Part shown: positions 26,768-35,313 of the stretch, piece by piece | How the letters are laid out: every line of letters begins with the position of its first letter | Position numbering within the stretch: position 1 is the stretch's first letter | NCBI GenBank assembly: GCA_903895595.1 | Contig: CAITUP010000115.1 | Coordinates: 1 to 42,764 of the forward strand | Direction of reading: 5' to 3' | DNA from: an uncultured Acetobacteraceae bacterium | GTDB taxonomy: Bacteria; Pseudomonadota; Alphaproteobacteria; Acetobacterales; Acetobacteraceae | Length of the DNA stretch: 42,764 nucleotides | Position numbers and translations under genes: made by a program | The notes under the pieces: model-generated | What the model was told of the DNA's origin: nothing | The model's database searches: none | Seen by the model: only the letters and a program-made list of their open reading frames with translations

Positions 26768-26835
26768 ATAGTCAGGTCCGCTGGTATTACCGCGCGCCGA
26801 TGTGTCAATGGTTAGGACCGCTGGTATTAATACCA
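26768..26835. repeat. tandem extra ends of element B
   Basis: After the full copy, GTCAGGTCCGCTGGTATTAC and GATGTGTCAATGGTTAGGAC with GCTGGTATTAATACC repeat the element's right end. This suggests partial duplication or slippage. From 26836 to 27068 no gene or repeat is evident. Confidence 0.55.
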
Positions 26836-27068
26836 TCTCAACACAATCGGCCCAAAATAAACTACAGCATTGCTGTTGATTGGGACCGCCCAACCGTGTT
26901 TCCCAAACTCGTGCACGCGGTCATCGAAACGTTGGCTTCTCCCGCCGCACAGCACTGATCGATACCCTGGCAAACAACCCTCTGTCCGGGGACGTCATGC
27001 CGGGACTGGGCGGTGTCCGTACGCTGCGCTTCGCCCCGAAAGGCCGAAGCTCGTGCCGCCTGACGCCG

Positions 27069-27950
27069 TTAGGCGAAAGCCGCGTCCCCGCCGAGAACCA
27101 AATCCCCGTCCGGCGCATCCGCGACCTCCAACGGCCGAGCCGGACGGTTCTGGCGGAGCGTCGCGGCACCGTCGGCGACCGTGCGCCACACCGCCTGCGA
27201 CAGTGCCTTGCGGTCGCGAAACCGAGCCGGATCGAGCGGCGCATGCAGCAGCACCGTCACCCGCAACCCGCTCTCCCGCGCCAGCCGCCAGGAATGCGTG
27301 GCGATATCCATATCGCCGTACCACGCGAACACCGGCCGGTTCGCTCGTCCCGCGGGCAGCCCGCCGAGCCGGTCGTAGACGACGGAAACCGGTTGGATGA
27401 TGGGGCGCGCATCGCCCTCGGCGATCGAGAAGAAGGACGACCGGAACGGCAGCACGCGCGACCCGTCGGAACTGGTGCCCTCGGGGAACAGGATCAGGTT
27501 GTCGCCGCCCGCGAGCAGGTCGCGCATTGTATCGCGCTCCCGCACTGTCGAGCCGCGCTGGCGCGTTACGAACACCGACCGGCCGAGGCGGGCGATGGTG
27601 CCGATGACCGGCCAGCCGGCGACATCGCCCTTGGCGACGAAGCAGCCCGGCAGCACGCCACCGACGACGGGGATGTCCACCCAGGAGCTATGGTTGGACA
27701 CGAAAATCACCGGCCGGTCGGATGTGCCGGTGGCGAGCTGCCCGATCACCCGCACATGCAGGCCGAGTAGCCGAGCGAAGACCGCCCAATACAGCTTGGC
27801 GAACCCGACCTTCGCCTGACCCGGTATTGCCACGCACACCGCCTGCACCAGCAGGCTCGGCAGCGTCCAGAGCAGGATGGTCCCGAGCCGGCGGATGGCG
27901 CGTAAGCGGCTGGTGATCGAAAGCGGGCGGAGCGGCCGGGACATATCCAT
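27069..27950 (-). CDS. 1-acyl-sn-glycerol-3-phosphate acyltransferase-like (PlsC family)
   Basis: The protein carries the PlsC/LPLAT signature HX4D as SNHSSWVDIPV and the glycerol-phosphate-binding block LILFPEGTSSDGSRVLPFRS. A hydrophobic N-terminal segment (LGTILLWTLPSLLVQAVCVA) anchors it to the inner membrane. The family transfers an acyl chain to lysophosphatidic acid or related lipids such as ornithine lysolipids. The ATG at 27950 gives 293 residues; a start at 28034 would add a 28-residue leader with no similarity to the family. It has no operon partner: its 3' neighbour is a repeat region, and its 5' neighbour is a VOC gene 159 bases upstream. The precise acceptor lipid is unknown. 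Confidence 0.82.
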   Translation of the reverse strand: MDMSRPLRPLSITSRLRAIRRLGTILLWTLPSLLVQAVCVAIPGQAKVGFAKLYWAVFARLLGLHVRVIGQLATGTSDRPVIFVSNHSSWVDIPVVGGVLPGCFVAKGDVAGWPVIGTIARLGRSVFVTRQRGSTVRERDTMRDLLAGGDNLILFPEGTSSDGSRVLPFRSSFFSIAEGDARPIIQPVSVVYDRLGGLPAGRANRPVFAWYGDMDIATHSWRLARESGLRVTVLLHAPLDPARFRDRKALSQAVWRTVADGAATLRQNRPARPLEVADAPDGDLVLGGDAAFA

Positions 27951-28109
27951 GGGTCCGCTGCTTGCCCCATCCTGGCGATGGAGGAACCGCGGCCGGCTGG
28001 CCAGATGGCCGATTTGCTGTGTGGATTCGCGCATCCCGGTTGGATACCGCCCCCGCCGAGGCGGAACAATGGCGGGTCGGTGACAGTTCGGCGAACCTCC
28101 CGTGACGTG

Positions 28110-28664
28110 CTATTCCGTCGCGTGCCGGAGGTCGTTGTTGACCCTGCGATCCCCCGCCATCCAGCGCTTCAGCTCGGCGTGCGCGTCGGCGCGGCGGATG
28201 GCATCGATGCGGGCGACGTCGGGCGGATCGACGGTGAATTCCATGATCAGCCCGTCGGGGGAGGTGCAATACATCGACTTGCAGTAGCCGTGATCGGTGA
28301 CGCGGACCGGCTTGTCGGCGGCGTTGAGGCGACCGATCAGTTCCCCGAACGTGTCTTCGTCCACTTTGAAGGAGATGTGGTCGAAACTGCCGATTTCCCG
28401 AGGCTTCTCGTCCTGGGTTTTCCGGTAGACTTCGTCATCGGCGAAGGAAAAGAACGCCAGCGCCCCGCCGTCGCCCATGGTGTAGAACGTGTGGCAGAAC
28501 GCGACCTCCCGCCCAACCCAGGGGCTGTGGTGGCTCTCGCACCAAGTGGCGGCGAGGGGGATACCCAGGACGTCCTCGAAGAACTGGCGGTTGATTTCCT
28601 GGTCTTTCACGACATAGGCGTGGTGGTGCAGACGTTCCGGCGGGCGGGATAAGAGCTTGGGCAT
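28110..28664 (-). CDS. VOC (glyoxalase/extradiol dioxygenase fold) protein
   Basis: This 184-residue protein has one vicinal-oxygen-chelate module pair: RLHHHAYVVKDQEINRQFFE with a candidate metal His near residue 14, a central SFDHISFKVDEDTFGELIGR with a second His, and the C-terminal DGLIMEFTVDPPD with Glu. These are the usual positions of the His, His, Glu metal triad. The family includes extradiol dioxygenases, glyoxalases and isomerases. AAAGGAGG precedes the ATG by about nine bases. The gene is divergent from a NicC-like hydroxylase with only 79 bases between, so joint work on one aromatic substrate is plausible but unproven. Confidence 0.8.
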   Translation of the reverse strand: MPKLLSRPPERLHHHAYVVKDQEINRQFFEDVLGIPLAATWCESHHSPWVGREVAFCHTFYTMGDGGALAFFSFADDEVYRKTQDEKPREIGSFDHISFKVDEDTFGELIGRLNAADKPVRVTDHGYCKSMYCTSPDGLIMEFTVDPPDVARIDAIRRADAHAELKRWMAGDRRVNNDLRHATE

Positions 28665-28743
28665 GGCTGGGTCCTCCTTTGAGGGGAAGCTTGCTCCGCC
28701 GCCCCGGCCGCCGCAAGTTGCGGGTATGGGACGGGAGACGCGG

Positions 28744-29865
28744 ATGCTGCGGGTAGCGATTATCGGGGCGGGGATCGGCGGACTGACGGCGGCGGCGTGT
28801 TTGCGCCGGGTCGGGGTCGATGTGCGGATTTACGAGCAGGCGCGGGCGTTTACGCGCCTGGGCGCGGGCATCCAGCAGGCACCGAACTCGCTGCGGGTGC
28901 TGCGGGCCTTGGGATTGGAACCGGCGCTGCGCGCGATGGCGTTCCGGCCGGATACGAACCGCAGCCGCGATTACGACACCGGGGCGGTGACCAACACGCA
29001 GATCCTCGGCGATGAGATCGAGAACCGCTACAGCGCCCCGTATTTTCTGATGCATCGCGGCGACCTGCATGCCGCTCTGGCCGGGCTGGTGCCGCCGGAG
29101 ATTATCCACCACGACCACAAGCTGGAGGGTCTGTCGCAACGCGGCACGACCGTGACGATGACCTTCTCCAACGGCGCCACGGCGGAGGCGGATGCCGTCA
29201 TCGGCGCGGACGGCGTGCACTCGGTCGTGCGCGAAATCCTGCTCGGTGCCGAGAAGCCGATCTATACCGGCCGAGTCGCCTACCGAACCGTGTTCCCCAC
29301 CGCCCTGCTGAACGGGCTGGAGGTGGAGTCGTGCTGCAAATGGTGGGGTCCGGACCGGCATATCGTCAGCTACTTCGTGAACCCCCGCCGGGACGAATTG
29401 TATTTCGTCACTTCGACGCCCGAACCCGAATACGGAATCGAGTCCTGGTCGTCGAAAGGCGATCTGACCGTTCTGCGGGAGGCCTACAAGGATTTTCATC
29501 CCCAGGTCCGAGGCATCCTCGCGGCGTGCCCCGACGTGCACAAATGGGCTTTGGTCGTGCGAGAACCGTTGCCGCGCTGGGGCGAGGGCAACATCGTCCT
29601 GCTCGGCGATGCCTGCCATCCGATGACGCCCTACATGGCGCAAGGGGCCTCCACCTCGATCGAGGACGGCGCGGTGCTGTCTCGCTGCCTGGAGGGCGTG
29701 GACGCGGATGGCGTCGCCGACGCGTTTCGCCGGTTCGAGGCTACCAGGAAGCCACGCACGTCGGAGATTCAGGGGGCCTCGGCTCAGAATACTTGGATGC
29801 GCGGGACAACCAATACGGATTGGGTCTACGGCTACGACGCCTGGACGGTGCCGCTGGCGGCGTAA
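28744..29865 (+). CDS. NicC-like FAD aromatic hydroxylase (6-hydroxynicotinate 3-monooxygenase-like)
   Basis: This 373-residue group A flavin monooxygenase has an N-terminal FAD motif (VAIIGAGIGGLTAAACLRRV), the central DG motif (AVIGADGVHSVVREIL) and the second FAD motif (VLLGDACHPMTPYMAQGAST). From memory of the NicC sequence, similarity runs the full length, including CCKWWGPDRHIVSYF and the C-terminal NTWMRG...DWVYGYD blocks. Of the NicC active-site residues I recall, the counterparts of Cys202, His211 and Tyr215 are kept. The His47 position is Gln44 (GAGIQQAPN), so the substrate may differ from 6-hydroxynicotinate. GGGAG lies six bases before the ATG at 28744; an earlier ATG at 28726 is less well placed. 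Its 3' end overlaps the converging glycosyltransferase gene by 34 bases. Confidence 0.82.
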   Translation: MLRVAIIGAGIGGLTAAACLRRVGVDVRIYEQARAFTRLGAGIQQAPNSLRVLRALGLEPALRAMAFRPDTNRSRDYDTGAVTNTQILGDEIENRYSAPYFLMHRGDLHAALAGLVPPEIIHHDHKLEGLSQRGTTVTMTFSNGATAEADAVIGADGVHSVVREILLGAEKPIYTGRVAYRTVFPTALLNGLEVESCCKWWGPDRHIVSYFVNPRRDELYFVTSTPEPEYGIESWSSKGDLTVLREAYKDFHPQVRGILAACPDVHKWALVVREPLPRWGEGNIVLLGDACHPMTPYMAQGASTSIEDGAVLSRCLEGVDADGVADAFRRFEATRKPRTSEIQGASAQNTWMRGTTNTDWVYGYDAWTVPLAA

Positions 29866-30782
29866 GGGCGGAGCGGCCCTCGCCAGGAGGGGGGAAGAAA
29901 CGGCAGTCCGTGGGCCGCTGCCAGCAGCGCGGATCGCCGAGCGGTGGGCGCCGCCAGGAAAGAGTGCCGTAACCAAGCCAAGCCGTCGCTGAAGTGGCCG
30001 TGCCGGAGAAGTTCCCGCCCGATCGTCCATTGCATTTCTGCCCCCGCCTTATGGCGTAATCTGGCGCGCTGATGGGGCGTGAAGCGGGATTCCAACGCCG
30101 CATTGCCGTGGATGGCCTCCAGGCACGGTGCGAACGACGCCGGGTCGGTTGCCATGCGGAGGTAGGCGCCGCTTGGGCGCTCACGGACGAATAGGATAGG
30201 GCGAGGGATGGAGCCCGCCCTAAAGATCCCCGTCATGGTCGGGCTTGACGGCGCGGCACGACCCAACGCCAGCCGCACCCAAAACTCCCAATCCTCCCCA
30301 TAGCGAAGGTCGGTGCGGAACGGTTGCATGGCGTCCCGCCGGATCAACACATGCCCACCGTTGACGAACAGGTTGCGGACCAACAATCGTTCCAGAACGT
30401 CTCCAGACGCGGGCGAAAACACCCGCCCACCGCGTTCGTAAGCTCCCACCGCCGCGACCGCCGCTGGTCCCAAAGCCGCCGCCAAAGTCGCCAGCGCGAA
30501 TGGCGCCAACACGTCGTCCCCATCCAGGAACAGCATCGCCTCGCAAGCGACCAAGGCCGCCGTGCCCCGATTGCGGGCCGCCGAGACACCGGCGTTGGGC
30601 TGAACGACCAACCGCAAGCGCGGATCGCGAAACCCCCGAACGACATCCCCGGTCCCGTCCGTGGAGCCATCGTCGACCACGACCATCGCCCAGTCCCGGT
30701 GCGTCTGCGCCAGCACCGAACGGATGGTCTCCGCGATGAAAGGGGCGACGTTGAACGCCGGGGTGACGATACCGATCCGCAT
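29832..30782 (-). CDS. family 2 glycosyltransferase carrying half of element A in frame
   Basis: This 316-residue GT-A-fold glycosyltransferase would use a nucleotide sugar. Hallmarks are IGIVTPAFNVAPFIAETIRS, VVVDDGSTDGTGDVVRGFRD, GVSAARNRGTAAL, the metal-binding FLDGDDVLAP and YGEDWEFWVRLALGR. Right after that conserved block, the residues SSPTMTG come from half of an element A palindrome (30231-30250). It is followed by a region rich in Arg and Ala to the C-terminus. The last 34 bases overlap the converging NicC-like gene. Two membrane-protein genes lie just upstream on the same strand (24-base gap, then overlap), forming a probable operon. The acceptor is unknown. Confidence 0.82.
   Translation of the reverse strand: MRIGIVTPAFNVAPFIAETIRSVLAQTHRDWAMVVVDDGSTDGTGDVVRGFRDPRLRLVVQPNAGVSAARNRGTAALVACEAMLFLDGDDVLAPFALATLAAALGPAAVAAVGAYERGGRVFSPASGDVLERLLVRNLFVNGGHVLIRRDAMQPFRTDLRYGEDWEFWVRLALGRAAPSSPTMTGIFRAGSIPRPILFVRERPSGAYLRMATDPASFAPCLEAIHGNAALESRFTPHQRARLRHKAGAEMQWTIGRELLRHGHFSDGLAWLRHSFLAAPTARRSALLAAAHGLPFLPPSWRGPLRPYAASGTVQAS
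30231..30250. repeat. half of element A inside a glycosyltransferase gene
   Basis: CGTCATGGTCGGGCTTGACG is one arm of element A and lacks its partner arm. It is read in frame on the minus strand as part of SSPTMTG. Confidence 0.7.
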
Positions 30783-30805
30783 CGCCCTTGAGTACAGCAA
30801 AAAGG

Positions 30806-31162
30806 TTAAGCGGACGTTAACGCCGCGGCAGAAATCGACCGCGATTTAAAGATGGACATCGTCGTGTTCACCAACGCCAAAAAACAGGCGAACCAAAGCG
30901 AGGTCCGGGCCTCATTCATCACCAGCCCCAGCATGTCCACCGACAACACCCGGAACAGCCCCTTGTTGAGCGGATCGAGCACGATCATCAGCAACGGCCC
31001 AACAGTCAAACCGCTGGCCATCAACCCCACCACGATATCGGTGCACTCAGTCCCCTGCGCTCGTATCGCTCGGGAGTGGAGGCAACAGCCGAGCAGGAAC
31101 ACGACAACGGCGATGCCCAAAGTATAAAGGTCGCCCGTGCTCCAGGGGAGCGGGGCCTGCAT
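30806..31162 (-). CDS. small membrane protein (118 residues), function unknown
   Basis: It starts at ATG 31162, which overlaps the stop of the preceding 53-residue gene (TGATG). Three hydrophobic segments are visible: LYTLGIAVVVFLLGCCLH, IVVGLMASGLTVGPLLMIVL and SLWFACFLALVNTTMSIF. It is therefore an inner-membrane protein with about three helices. A short charged loop (SRAIRAQGTECTD) separates the first two. No family recognised. It is followed 24 bases later by the glycosyltransferase start, so it may assist export or modification of the glycan. Confidence 0.65.
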   Translation of the reverse strand: MQAPLPWSTGDLYTLGIAVVVFLLGCCLHSRAIRAQGTECTDIVVGLMASGLTVGPLLMIVLDPLNKGLFRVLSVDMLGLVMNEARTSLWFACFLALVNTTMSIFKSRSISAAALTSA

Positions 31163-31323
31163 CAGACTTTGATGTGGCCGAATTTCCAGATCAGCAGCGC
31201 CGAACCGGCACCCGCCGCGGCGACCGTCAATTTGATCTGTTCGCTGTAGCCGAAGGAGCCCGCGATCAGGCACAGCAGCATCGCCGTGGCTCCGGCGAAC
31301 CGAACAACCCGCAACGCCGTCAT
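31162..31323 (-). CDS. 53-residue membrane protein, function unknown
   Basis: The ATG at 31323 has a strong AAGGAGA site seven bases upstream. The product begins MTALRVVRFAGATAMLLCLI and has a hydrophobic N-terminal helix, a short polar turn (GYSEQIKLTV), and a second hydrophobic stretch (AAAGAGSALLIWKFGH). It may form a helical hairpin in the membrane. Its stop overlaps the next gene's ATG (TGATG), showing translational coupling. No known family. Confidence 0.6.
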   Translation of the reverse strand: MTALRVVRFAGATAMLLCLIAGSFGYSEQIKLTVAAAGAGSALLIWKFGHIKV

Positions 31324-31442
31324 GACCGTCTCCTTGCCTTAACAGGACGCCAATCGCGGCGCCGGACAAAGCCTAAATACCACAAAGCGTGGCCTCTGGA
31401 ATACGATCACGAAAAAGTGAAAATAGTTATCAAAGGGTTAAC

Positions 31443-31464
31443 GGGGCATACACTAGTATGCCCC
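31443..31464 (-). terminator. perfect hairpin after grxD, likely terminator
   Basis: GGGGCATAC (31443-31451), loop ACTA, GTATGCCCC (31456-31464) form a perfect 9-bp stem 9 bases past the grxD stop. On the minus strand the tail reads GTTAACCCTTT, a weak T-run. It would close the purC-to-grxD transcript. Confidence 0.6.
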
Positions 31465-31473
31465 GCCTAAAAC

Positions 31474-31806
31474 TTACGCCTTCACCGGCACGCCGCTTTC
31501 TTTCAGCAGCGTTTCCAGCTCGCCCGACTGGAACATCTCGGTCACGATGTCGCAGCCGCCGACGAACTCGCCCTTCACATAGAGCTGCGGAATGGTCGGC
31601 CACTGGGAGAACGTCTTGATCCCGTCGCGCAGTTCGTCATCTTCCAGCACGTTGGCACTGTTGAACGGCACGCCCATGTGGGTCAGGATTTGGATGACGC
31701 GCGCGGAGAAGCCGCATTGCGGGAACATCGGCGTGCCCTTCATGTAGAGCATCACGTCGTTGGCGGAAATCTCGCCCTGGATGCGGGCGTCGGTGGCAGT
31801 GGCCAT
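31474..31806 (-). CDS. grxD: monothiol glutaredoxin (Grx4/GrxD type)
   Basis: This 110-residue monothiol glutaredoxin has active-site CGFS at 31-34 ([18 protein letters not shown]). It also has the glutathione-binding TVP-like loop ([19 protein letters not shown]) and [19 protein letters not shown]. The family coordinates a 2Fe-2S cluster with glutathione, and delivers clusters and senses iron. It is encoded 16 bases downstream of bolA; Grx4 and BolA proteins are known to form a shared 2Fe-2S complex. It lies last in the purine operon, a common alphaproteobacterial arrangement. Confidence 0.95.
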   Translation of the reverse strand: MATATDARIQGEISANDVMLYMKGTPMFPQCGFSARVIQILTHMGVPFNSANVLEDDELRDGIKTFSQWPTIPQLYVKGEFVGGCDIVTEMFQSGELETLLKESGVPVKA

Positions 31807-31822
31807 GGTGGGAACTCCTCGT

Positions 31823-32056
31823 TTAGGTTGGGGCGGAAGTTTGCAGGGCGAGGGCGTGCAGTTCCCCCCCCATGCGGCCGCGCAGCGCGGCGTAGACGAT
31901 TTGGTGCTGCTTCACGCGCGACAGGCCGCGGAAAACCTCGGACACCACGACGGCGCCCCAGTGGTCGTTATCCCCGGCGAGGTCCTGCATCGTGACCTCC
32001 GCATCGGGCAGAGCGGCTTTGATTAACGCTTCGATCTCGCTCGCGGCCATTGCCAT
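31823..32056 (-). CDS. bolA: BolA-family protein
   Basis: This 77-residue protein has the BolA fold. Typical segments are [40 protein letters not shown] with the conserved His after the loop, and [20 protein letters not shown]. It partners the monothiol glutaredoxin encoded next. AGGAG precedes the ATG by about 11 bases. A second in-frame ATG is two codons on. The gap to the purL stop is six bases, indicating cotranscription with the pur genes. Confidence 0.93.
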   Translation of the reverse strand: MAMAASEIEALIKAALPDAEVTMQDLAGDNDHWGAVVVSEVFRGLSRVKQHQIVYAALRGRMGGELHALALQTSAPT

Positions 32057-32062
32057 TCCGGG

Positions 32063-34264
32063 TCAGCTCCTGTTGTCGCCGTTCATCCAGGCCGGGAAGA
32101 AGCCGGCGTGGTCGGCGCGTAGTGTCTCGATGGATATTGTGCCGCCGTCGGGCAGTGTCAAATCCCCCCCGCCGGAAACGCCGATCCGCACCGCAGGCAC
32201 GCCCGCGGCTTCCGAGGTTCGAATGAACGACGCCGCGTCCGGCACGGCGACGACATAGCGGCCTTGGTCTTCGCCGAACCAGTAGGCGTGACCGGGAACG
32301 TCGCGCGGATGGGCCGAAAGCCGAGCGCCGACGCCGGATGCCATCGCCATTTCCGCGACGGCGACCAGCAGTCCGCCGTCCGACACGTCGTGGCAGGCGC
32401 GGATTTCGCCGGACAGGATGCGGGAACGGACGAAATCGCCGTTGGCGCGTTCGACGGCCAGATCGACCGGCGGCGGCGCGCCGTCTTCCCGTCCGTTGAT
32501 TTCGCGCAGCCAGAGGGATTGGCCGAGCCAGCCCTGGGTTTTGCCGATGACGACGATATCCAGCCAGGATGGCAGCCCGTAACCGACCGCCTGCGCCGCG
32601 TCTTCCAGCACGCCCAGTCCGCCGATGGCCGGGGTCGGGAGAATGCCTTTGCCCTCGGTTTCATTGTACAGGCTGACGTTGCCGGACACGACCGGGAAGT
32701 CCAACGCCTCGCACGCCGCCGCCATACCGCGGATCGCGGCGGCAAATTGGCCCATGATTTCCGGCTTCTCGGGGTTGCCGAAGTTCATGTTGTCGGTGAT
32801 CGCCAAGGGCCGAGCGCCCACGGCGGTCAGGTTGCGCCACGCTTCGGCCACGGCCTGCATGCCGCCCATTTCAGGGTCGGCCAGACAGTAGCGCGGTGTG
32901 CAATCGGTGGTCAGCGCCAGTGCGCGCTTCAACCCTTCCAGCTTCACCACGGCCGCATCGGCCGCGCCGGGGCGCTTCACCGTCTGTCCGCCGACGGTGC
33001 TGTCGTACTGGTCCCACACCCAGGCGCGCGAACACAGATCGGGGCATGCCAGCAGTTTTCGTAATCCGGCGGTCAGACCGAGGCGATCCTCGATGCGGGC
33101 GGCGTTCAGTTGTTCCTGCTTCGGAGTCTCCACCGTCGGGCGGGTATACAGCGGCGCCTGATCGTTTAGCGGCGCCAGCGGGATATCGGCTTTGATCTCG
33201 CCCTGGTGCCGCACGGTGATGCGGCCGGTATCGGTGATGTAGCCGATGATGGAGAAATCCAGGTCCCACTTCTCGAAAATCGCCCGCGCCACGGCTTCGC
33301 GTTCGGGCTTCAGCACCATGAGCATCCGCTCCTGGCTTTCGGACAGCATGAACTCGTAGGCGGTCATGCCAGTTTCGCGCGCCGGGACGTTGTCCAGGTT
33401 CAGCTCGATCCCGACGCCGCCCTTGCCGGCCATTTCGACCGACGAGCTGGTCAGCCCGGCCGCGCCCATGTCTTGAATGGCGACGATGGCGTCGGTGGCC
33501 ATCAGTTCCAGGCAGGCCTCGATCAGCAGTTTTTCCGTGAAGGGGTCGCCGACCTGCACGGTCGGGCGCTTTTCCTCGGAGTTCGCGTCGAACTCGGCCG
33601 AGGCCATGGTCGCCCCGTGAATACCGTCGCGTCCGGTCTTGGAACCGACGTAGACGACGGGATTGCCGATGCCGGCGGCGGCACTCAGGAAAATCCGGTC
33701 CGTTGGGGCGATGCCCACCGTCATGGCGTTGACCAGGGGGTTGCCGTCGTAGGCCGGATGGAAGTTGATCTCCCCGCCCACCGTCGGCACACCGACGCAG
33801 TTGCCGTAGCCGCCGATTCCCCGAACCACGCCATCCACGATCCGCCGAGTCCGAGCGTTGTCGGGGCTGCCGAAGCGGAGCGCGTTCAGGTTGGCAATGG
33901 GACGGGCGCCCATGGTGAATACGTCGCGCAGGATGCCGCCCACGCCGGTCGCCGCGCCCTGGTAAGGCTCGATGAAGCTCGGGTGGTTGTGGCTTTCCAT
34001 CTTGAAGATCGCCGCCAGCCCGTCGCCGATGGCCACCACGCCGGCGTTTTCGCCGGGGCCGTGAATGACCCAGGGCGCCTTGGTCGGCAGCTGTTTCAGC
34101 CACACGCGGGAGGATTTGTAGCTGCAATGCTCCGACCACATCACACTGAACACCCCGAGCTCCGTGAAGCTTGGCGTCCGGCCCATGATCTCCAGCACGC
34201 GGTTATATTCTTCGGCGTTCAGCCCGAACTCGCGGGCCAGCGCCTGGTTGACGTCTCGTTCCAT
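32063..34264 (-). CDS. purL: phosphoribosylformylglycinamidine synthase subunit PurL (short form)
   Basis: This 733-residue synthetase subunit of FGAM synthase uses ATP and ammonia supplied by PurQ to make FGAM in purine biosynthesis. The length is that of the short PurL used together with PurS and PurQ. Signatures include [40 protein letters not shown] (catalytic His), [20 protein letters not shown] and a second domain with [20 protein letters not shown] and [19 protein letters not shown]. The start shares one base with the purQ stop (TGATG). The coding sequence is intact. Confidence 0.97.
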   Translation of the reverse strand: MERDVNQALAREFGLNAEEYNRVLEIMGRTPSFTELGVFSVMWSEHCSYKSSRVWLKQLPTKAPWVIHGPGENAGVVAIGDGLAAIFKMESHNHPSFIEPYQGAATGVGGILRDVFTMGARPIANLNALRFGSPDNARTRRIVDGVVRGIGGYGNCVGVPTVGGEINFHPAYDGNPLVNAMTVGIAPTDRIFLSAAAGIGNPVVYVGSKTGRDGIHGATMASAEFDANSEEKRPTVQVGDPFTEKLLIEACLELMATDAIVAIQDMGAAGLTSSSVEMAGKGGVGIELNLDNVPARETGMTAYEFMLSESQERMLMVLKPEREAVARAIFEKWDLDFSIIGYITDTGRITVRHQGEIKADIPLAPLNDQAPLYTRPTVETPKQEQLNAARIEDRLGLTAGLRKLLACPDLCSRAWVWDQYDSTVGGQTVKRPGAADAAVVKLEGLKRALALTTDCTPRYCLADPEMGGMQAVAEAWRNLTAVGARPLAITDNMNFGNPEKPEIMGQFAAAIRGMAAACEALDFPVVSGNVSLYNETEGKGILPTPAIGGLGVLEDAAQAVGYGLPSWLDIVVIGKTQGWLGQSLWLREINGREDGAPPPVDLAVERANGDFVRSRILSGEIRACHDVSDGGLLVAVAEMAMASGVGARLSAHPRDVPGHAYWFGEDQGRYVVAVPDAASFIRTSEAAGVPAVRIGVSGGGDLTLPDGGTISIETLRADHAGFFPAWMNGDNRS

Positions 34265-34923
34265 CAGGCGGCCGCCAATGCATCGAAAAGGGGTTTACCG
34301 TCGGTGCCGCCCATCAGCGGGTCCACCAGATCCTCGGGGTGGGGCATCAGGCCGAGCACGCGGAGGTTGGGGCTGTAGACCCCGGCGATGGCGCGGGCGC
34401 TGCCGTTGAGGTTTTCGCCGGCATAGCGGAAGGCCACCAGACCCTCGCCTTCCAGCCGGTCCAAGGTCGCGTCGTCGGCGAAAAAGTTGCCGTCGCCGTG
34501 CGCCATGACGGAGCGGAAGGTCTGGCCTTTTTGGTAGCGCTTGGTGAACACGGTGTCGGCGCGCTCCACCGTCAGTTGGCAGTCCATCGACAGGAAGCGC
34601 AGCGCCGCGTTGCGCAGCAGGGCGCCCGGCAGCAGGCCGGCTTCCGTCAGAATTTGGAACCCGTTGCAAACGCCCAGGATGTAGCCACCGCGCGTCGCGT
34701 GGGCGTGGATCGCGGCCATCACGGGCGACCGAGCGGCCATGGCACCGCAGCGCAGATAGTCGCCGAAGCTGAAGCCGCCGGGGATGACGACAAGGTCCAA
34801 CCCGGAAAGATCGGTTTCCTTGTGCCAGATCATGCGCGGCTTTTCGCCGGACGATTGCTCCAGCGCGATCGCCATATCGCGTTCGCGGTTGATGCCTGGG
34901 AAGACGACGATACCGGCTTTCAT
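34264..34923 (-). CDS. purQ: phosphoribosylformylglycinamidine synthase glutaminase subunit PurQ
   Basis: This 219-residue class I glutamine amidotransferase releases ammonia for PurL. Seen are the N-terminal [14 protein letters not shown], the [14 protein letters not shown] loop and the nucleophile elbow [13 protein letters not shown] with Cys86. The His-Glu of the triad is in [10 protein letters not shown] near residue 197. It overlaps purS by four bases (ATGA) and purL by one (TGATG), so translation is coupled through all three subunits. Confidence 0.97.
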   Translation of the reverse strand: MKAGIVVFPGINRERDMAIALEQSSGEKPRMIWHKETDLSGLDLVVIPGGFSFGDYLRCGAMAARSPVMAAIHAHATRGGYILGVCNGFQILTEAGLLPGALLRNAALRFLSMDCQLTVERADTVFTKRYQKGQTFRSVMAHGDGNFFADDATLDRLEGEGLVAFRYAGENLNGSARAIAGVYSPNLRVLGLMPHPEDLVDPLMGGTDGKPLFDALAAA

Positions 34924-35159
34924 GCGACCTCGACGCGGAAGGATTCAATCACCCCGTTGGCCAGCAGCTTGCGCGCCATGTCTTCGGCTTCCGCCCGGGC
35001 CTTGGCGGGGTCGGTTTCGTTCAGGTCGAGTTCGATGACCTTCCCGGCCCGGACGTCGTTGACGTTGTCGAAGCCCAGCGTGCCCAGCGCGTGGGCGATG
35101 GCTTTGCCCTGCGGGTCGAGGACCCCGGTTTTCAGCATGACGGTGACGGTGGCTTTCAT
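34920..35159 (-). CDS. purS: phosphoribosylformylglycinamidine synthase subunit PurS
   Basis: This 79-residue protein is the PurS subunit that bridges PurL and PurQ. It reads [45 protein letters not shown] and a helical tail ([20 protein letters not shown]). The length fits. The gap upstream to purC is 154 bases and contains an element A copy. Its last codons overlap purQ. Confidence 0.95.
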   Translation of the reverse strand: MKATVTVMLKTGVLDPQGKAIAHALGTLGFDNVNDVRAGKVIELDLNETDPAKARAEAEDMARKLLANGVIESFRVEVA

Positions 35160-35200
35160 AGTGGGCGGCCTTTGGCGTGGGGCGAAAACACGGCCTCTCG

Positions 35201-35298
35201 CGTCATGGTCGGGCTTGACCCAACCAACTCCCGCGATGAGGGATCGACATGGTGCGAACGGTTGCCGGAGATGGTCGGGTCAAGCCTGACCATGACGT
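35201..35298. repeat. element A palindrome between purC and purS
   Basis: The left arm CGTCATGGTCGGGCTTGACC (35201-35220) continues CAACCAACTC. The right arm ATGGTCGGGTCAAGCCTGAC (35271-35290) continues CATGACG. They are inverted with about 40 bases between. The copy lies inside a likely operon, on the transcript between purC and purS. Confidence 0.8.
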
Positions 35299-35313
35299 GT
35301 GTGTGGATGACGA

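Noticed and set aside
26527..27068. Small proteins in the repeat block after ftsK
   Set aside because: All frames there are made of repeat sequence and lack ribosome sites.
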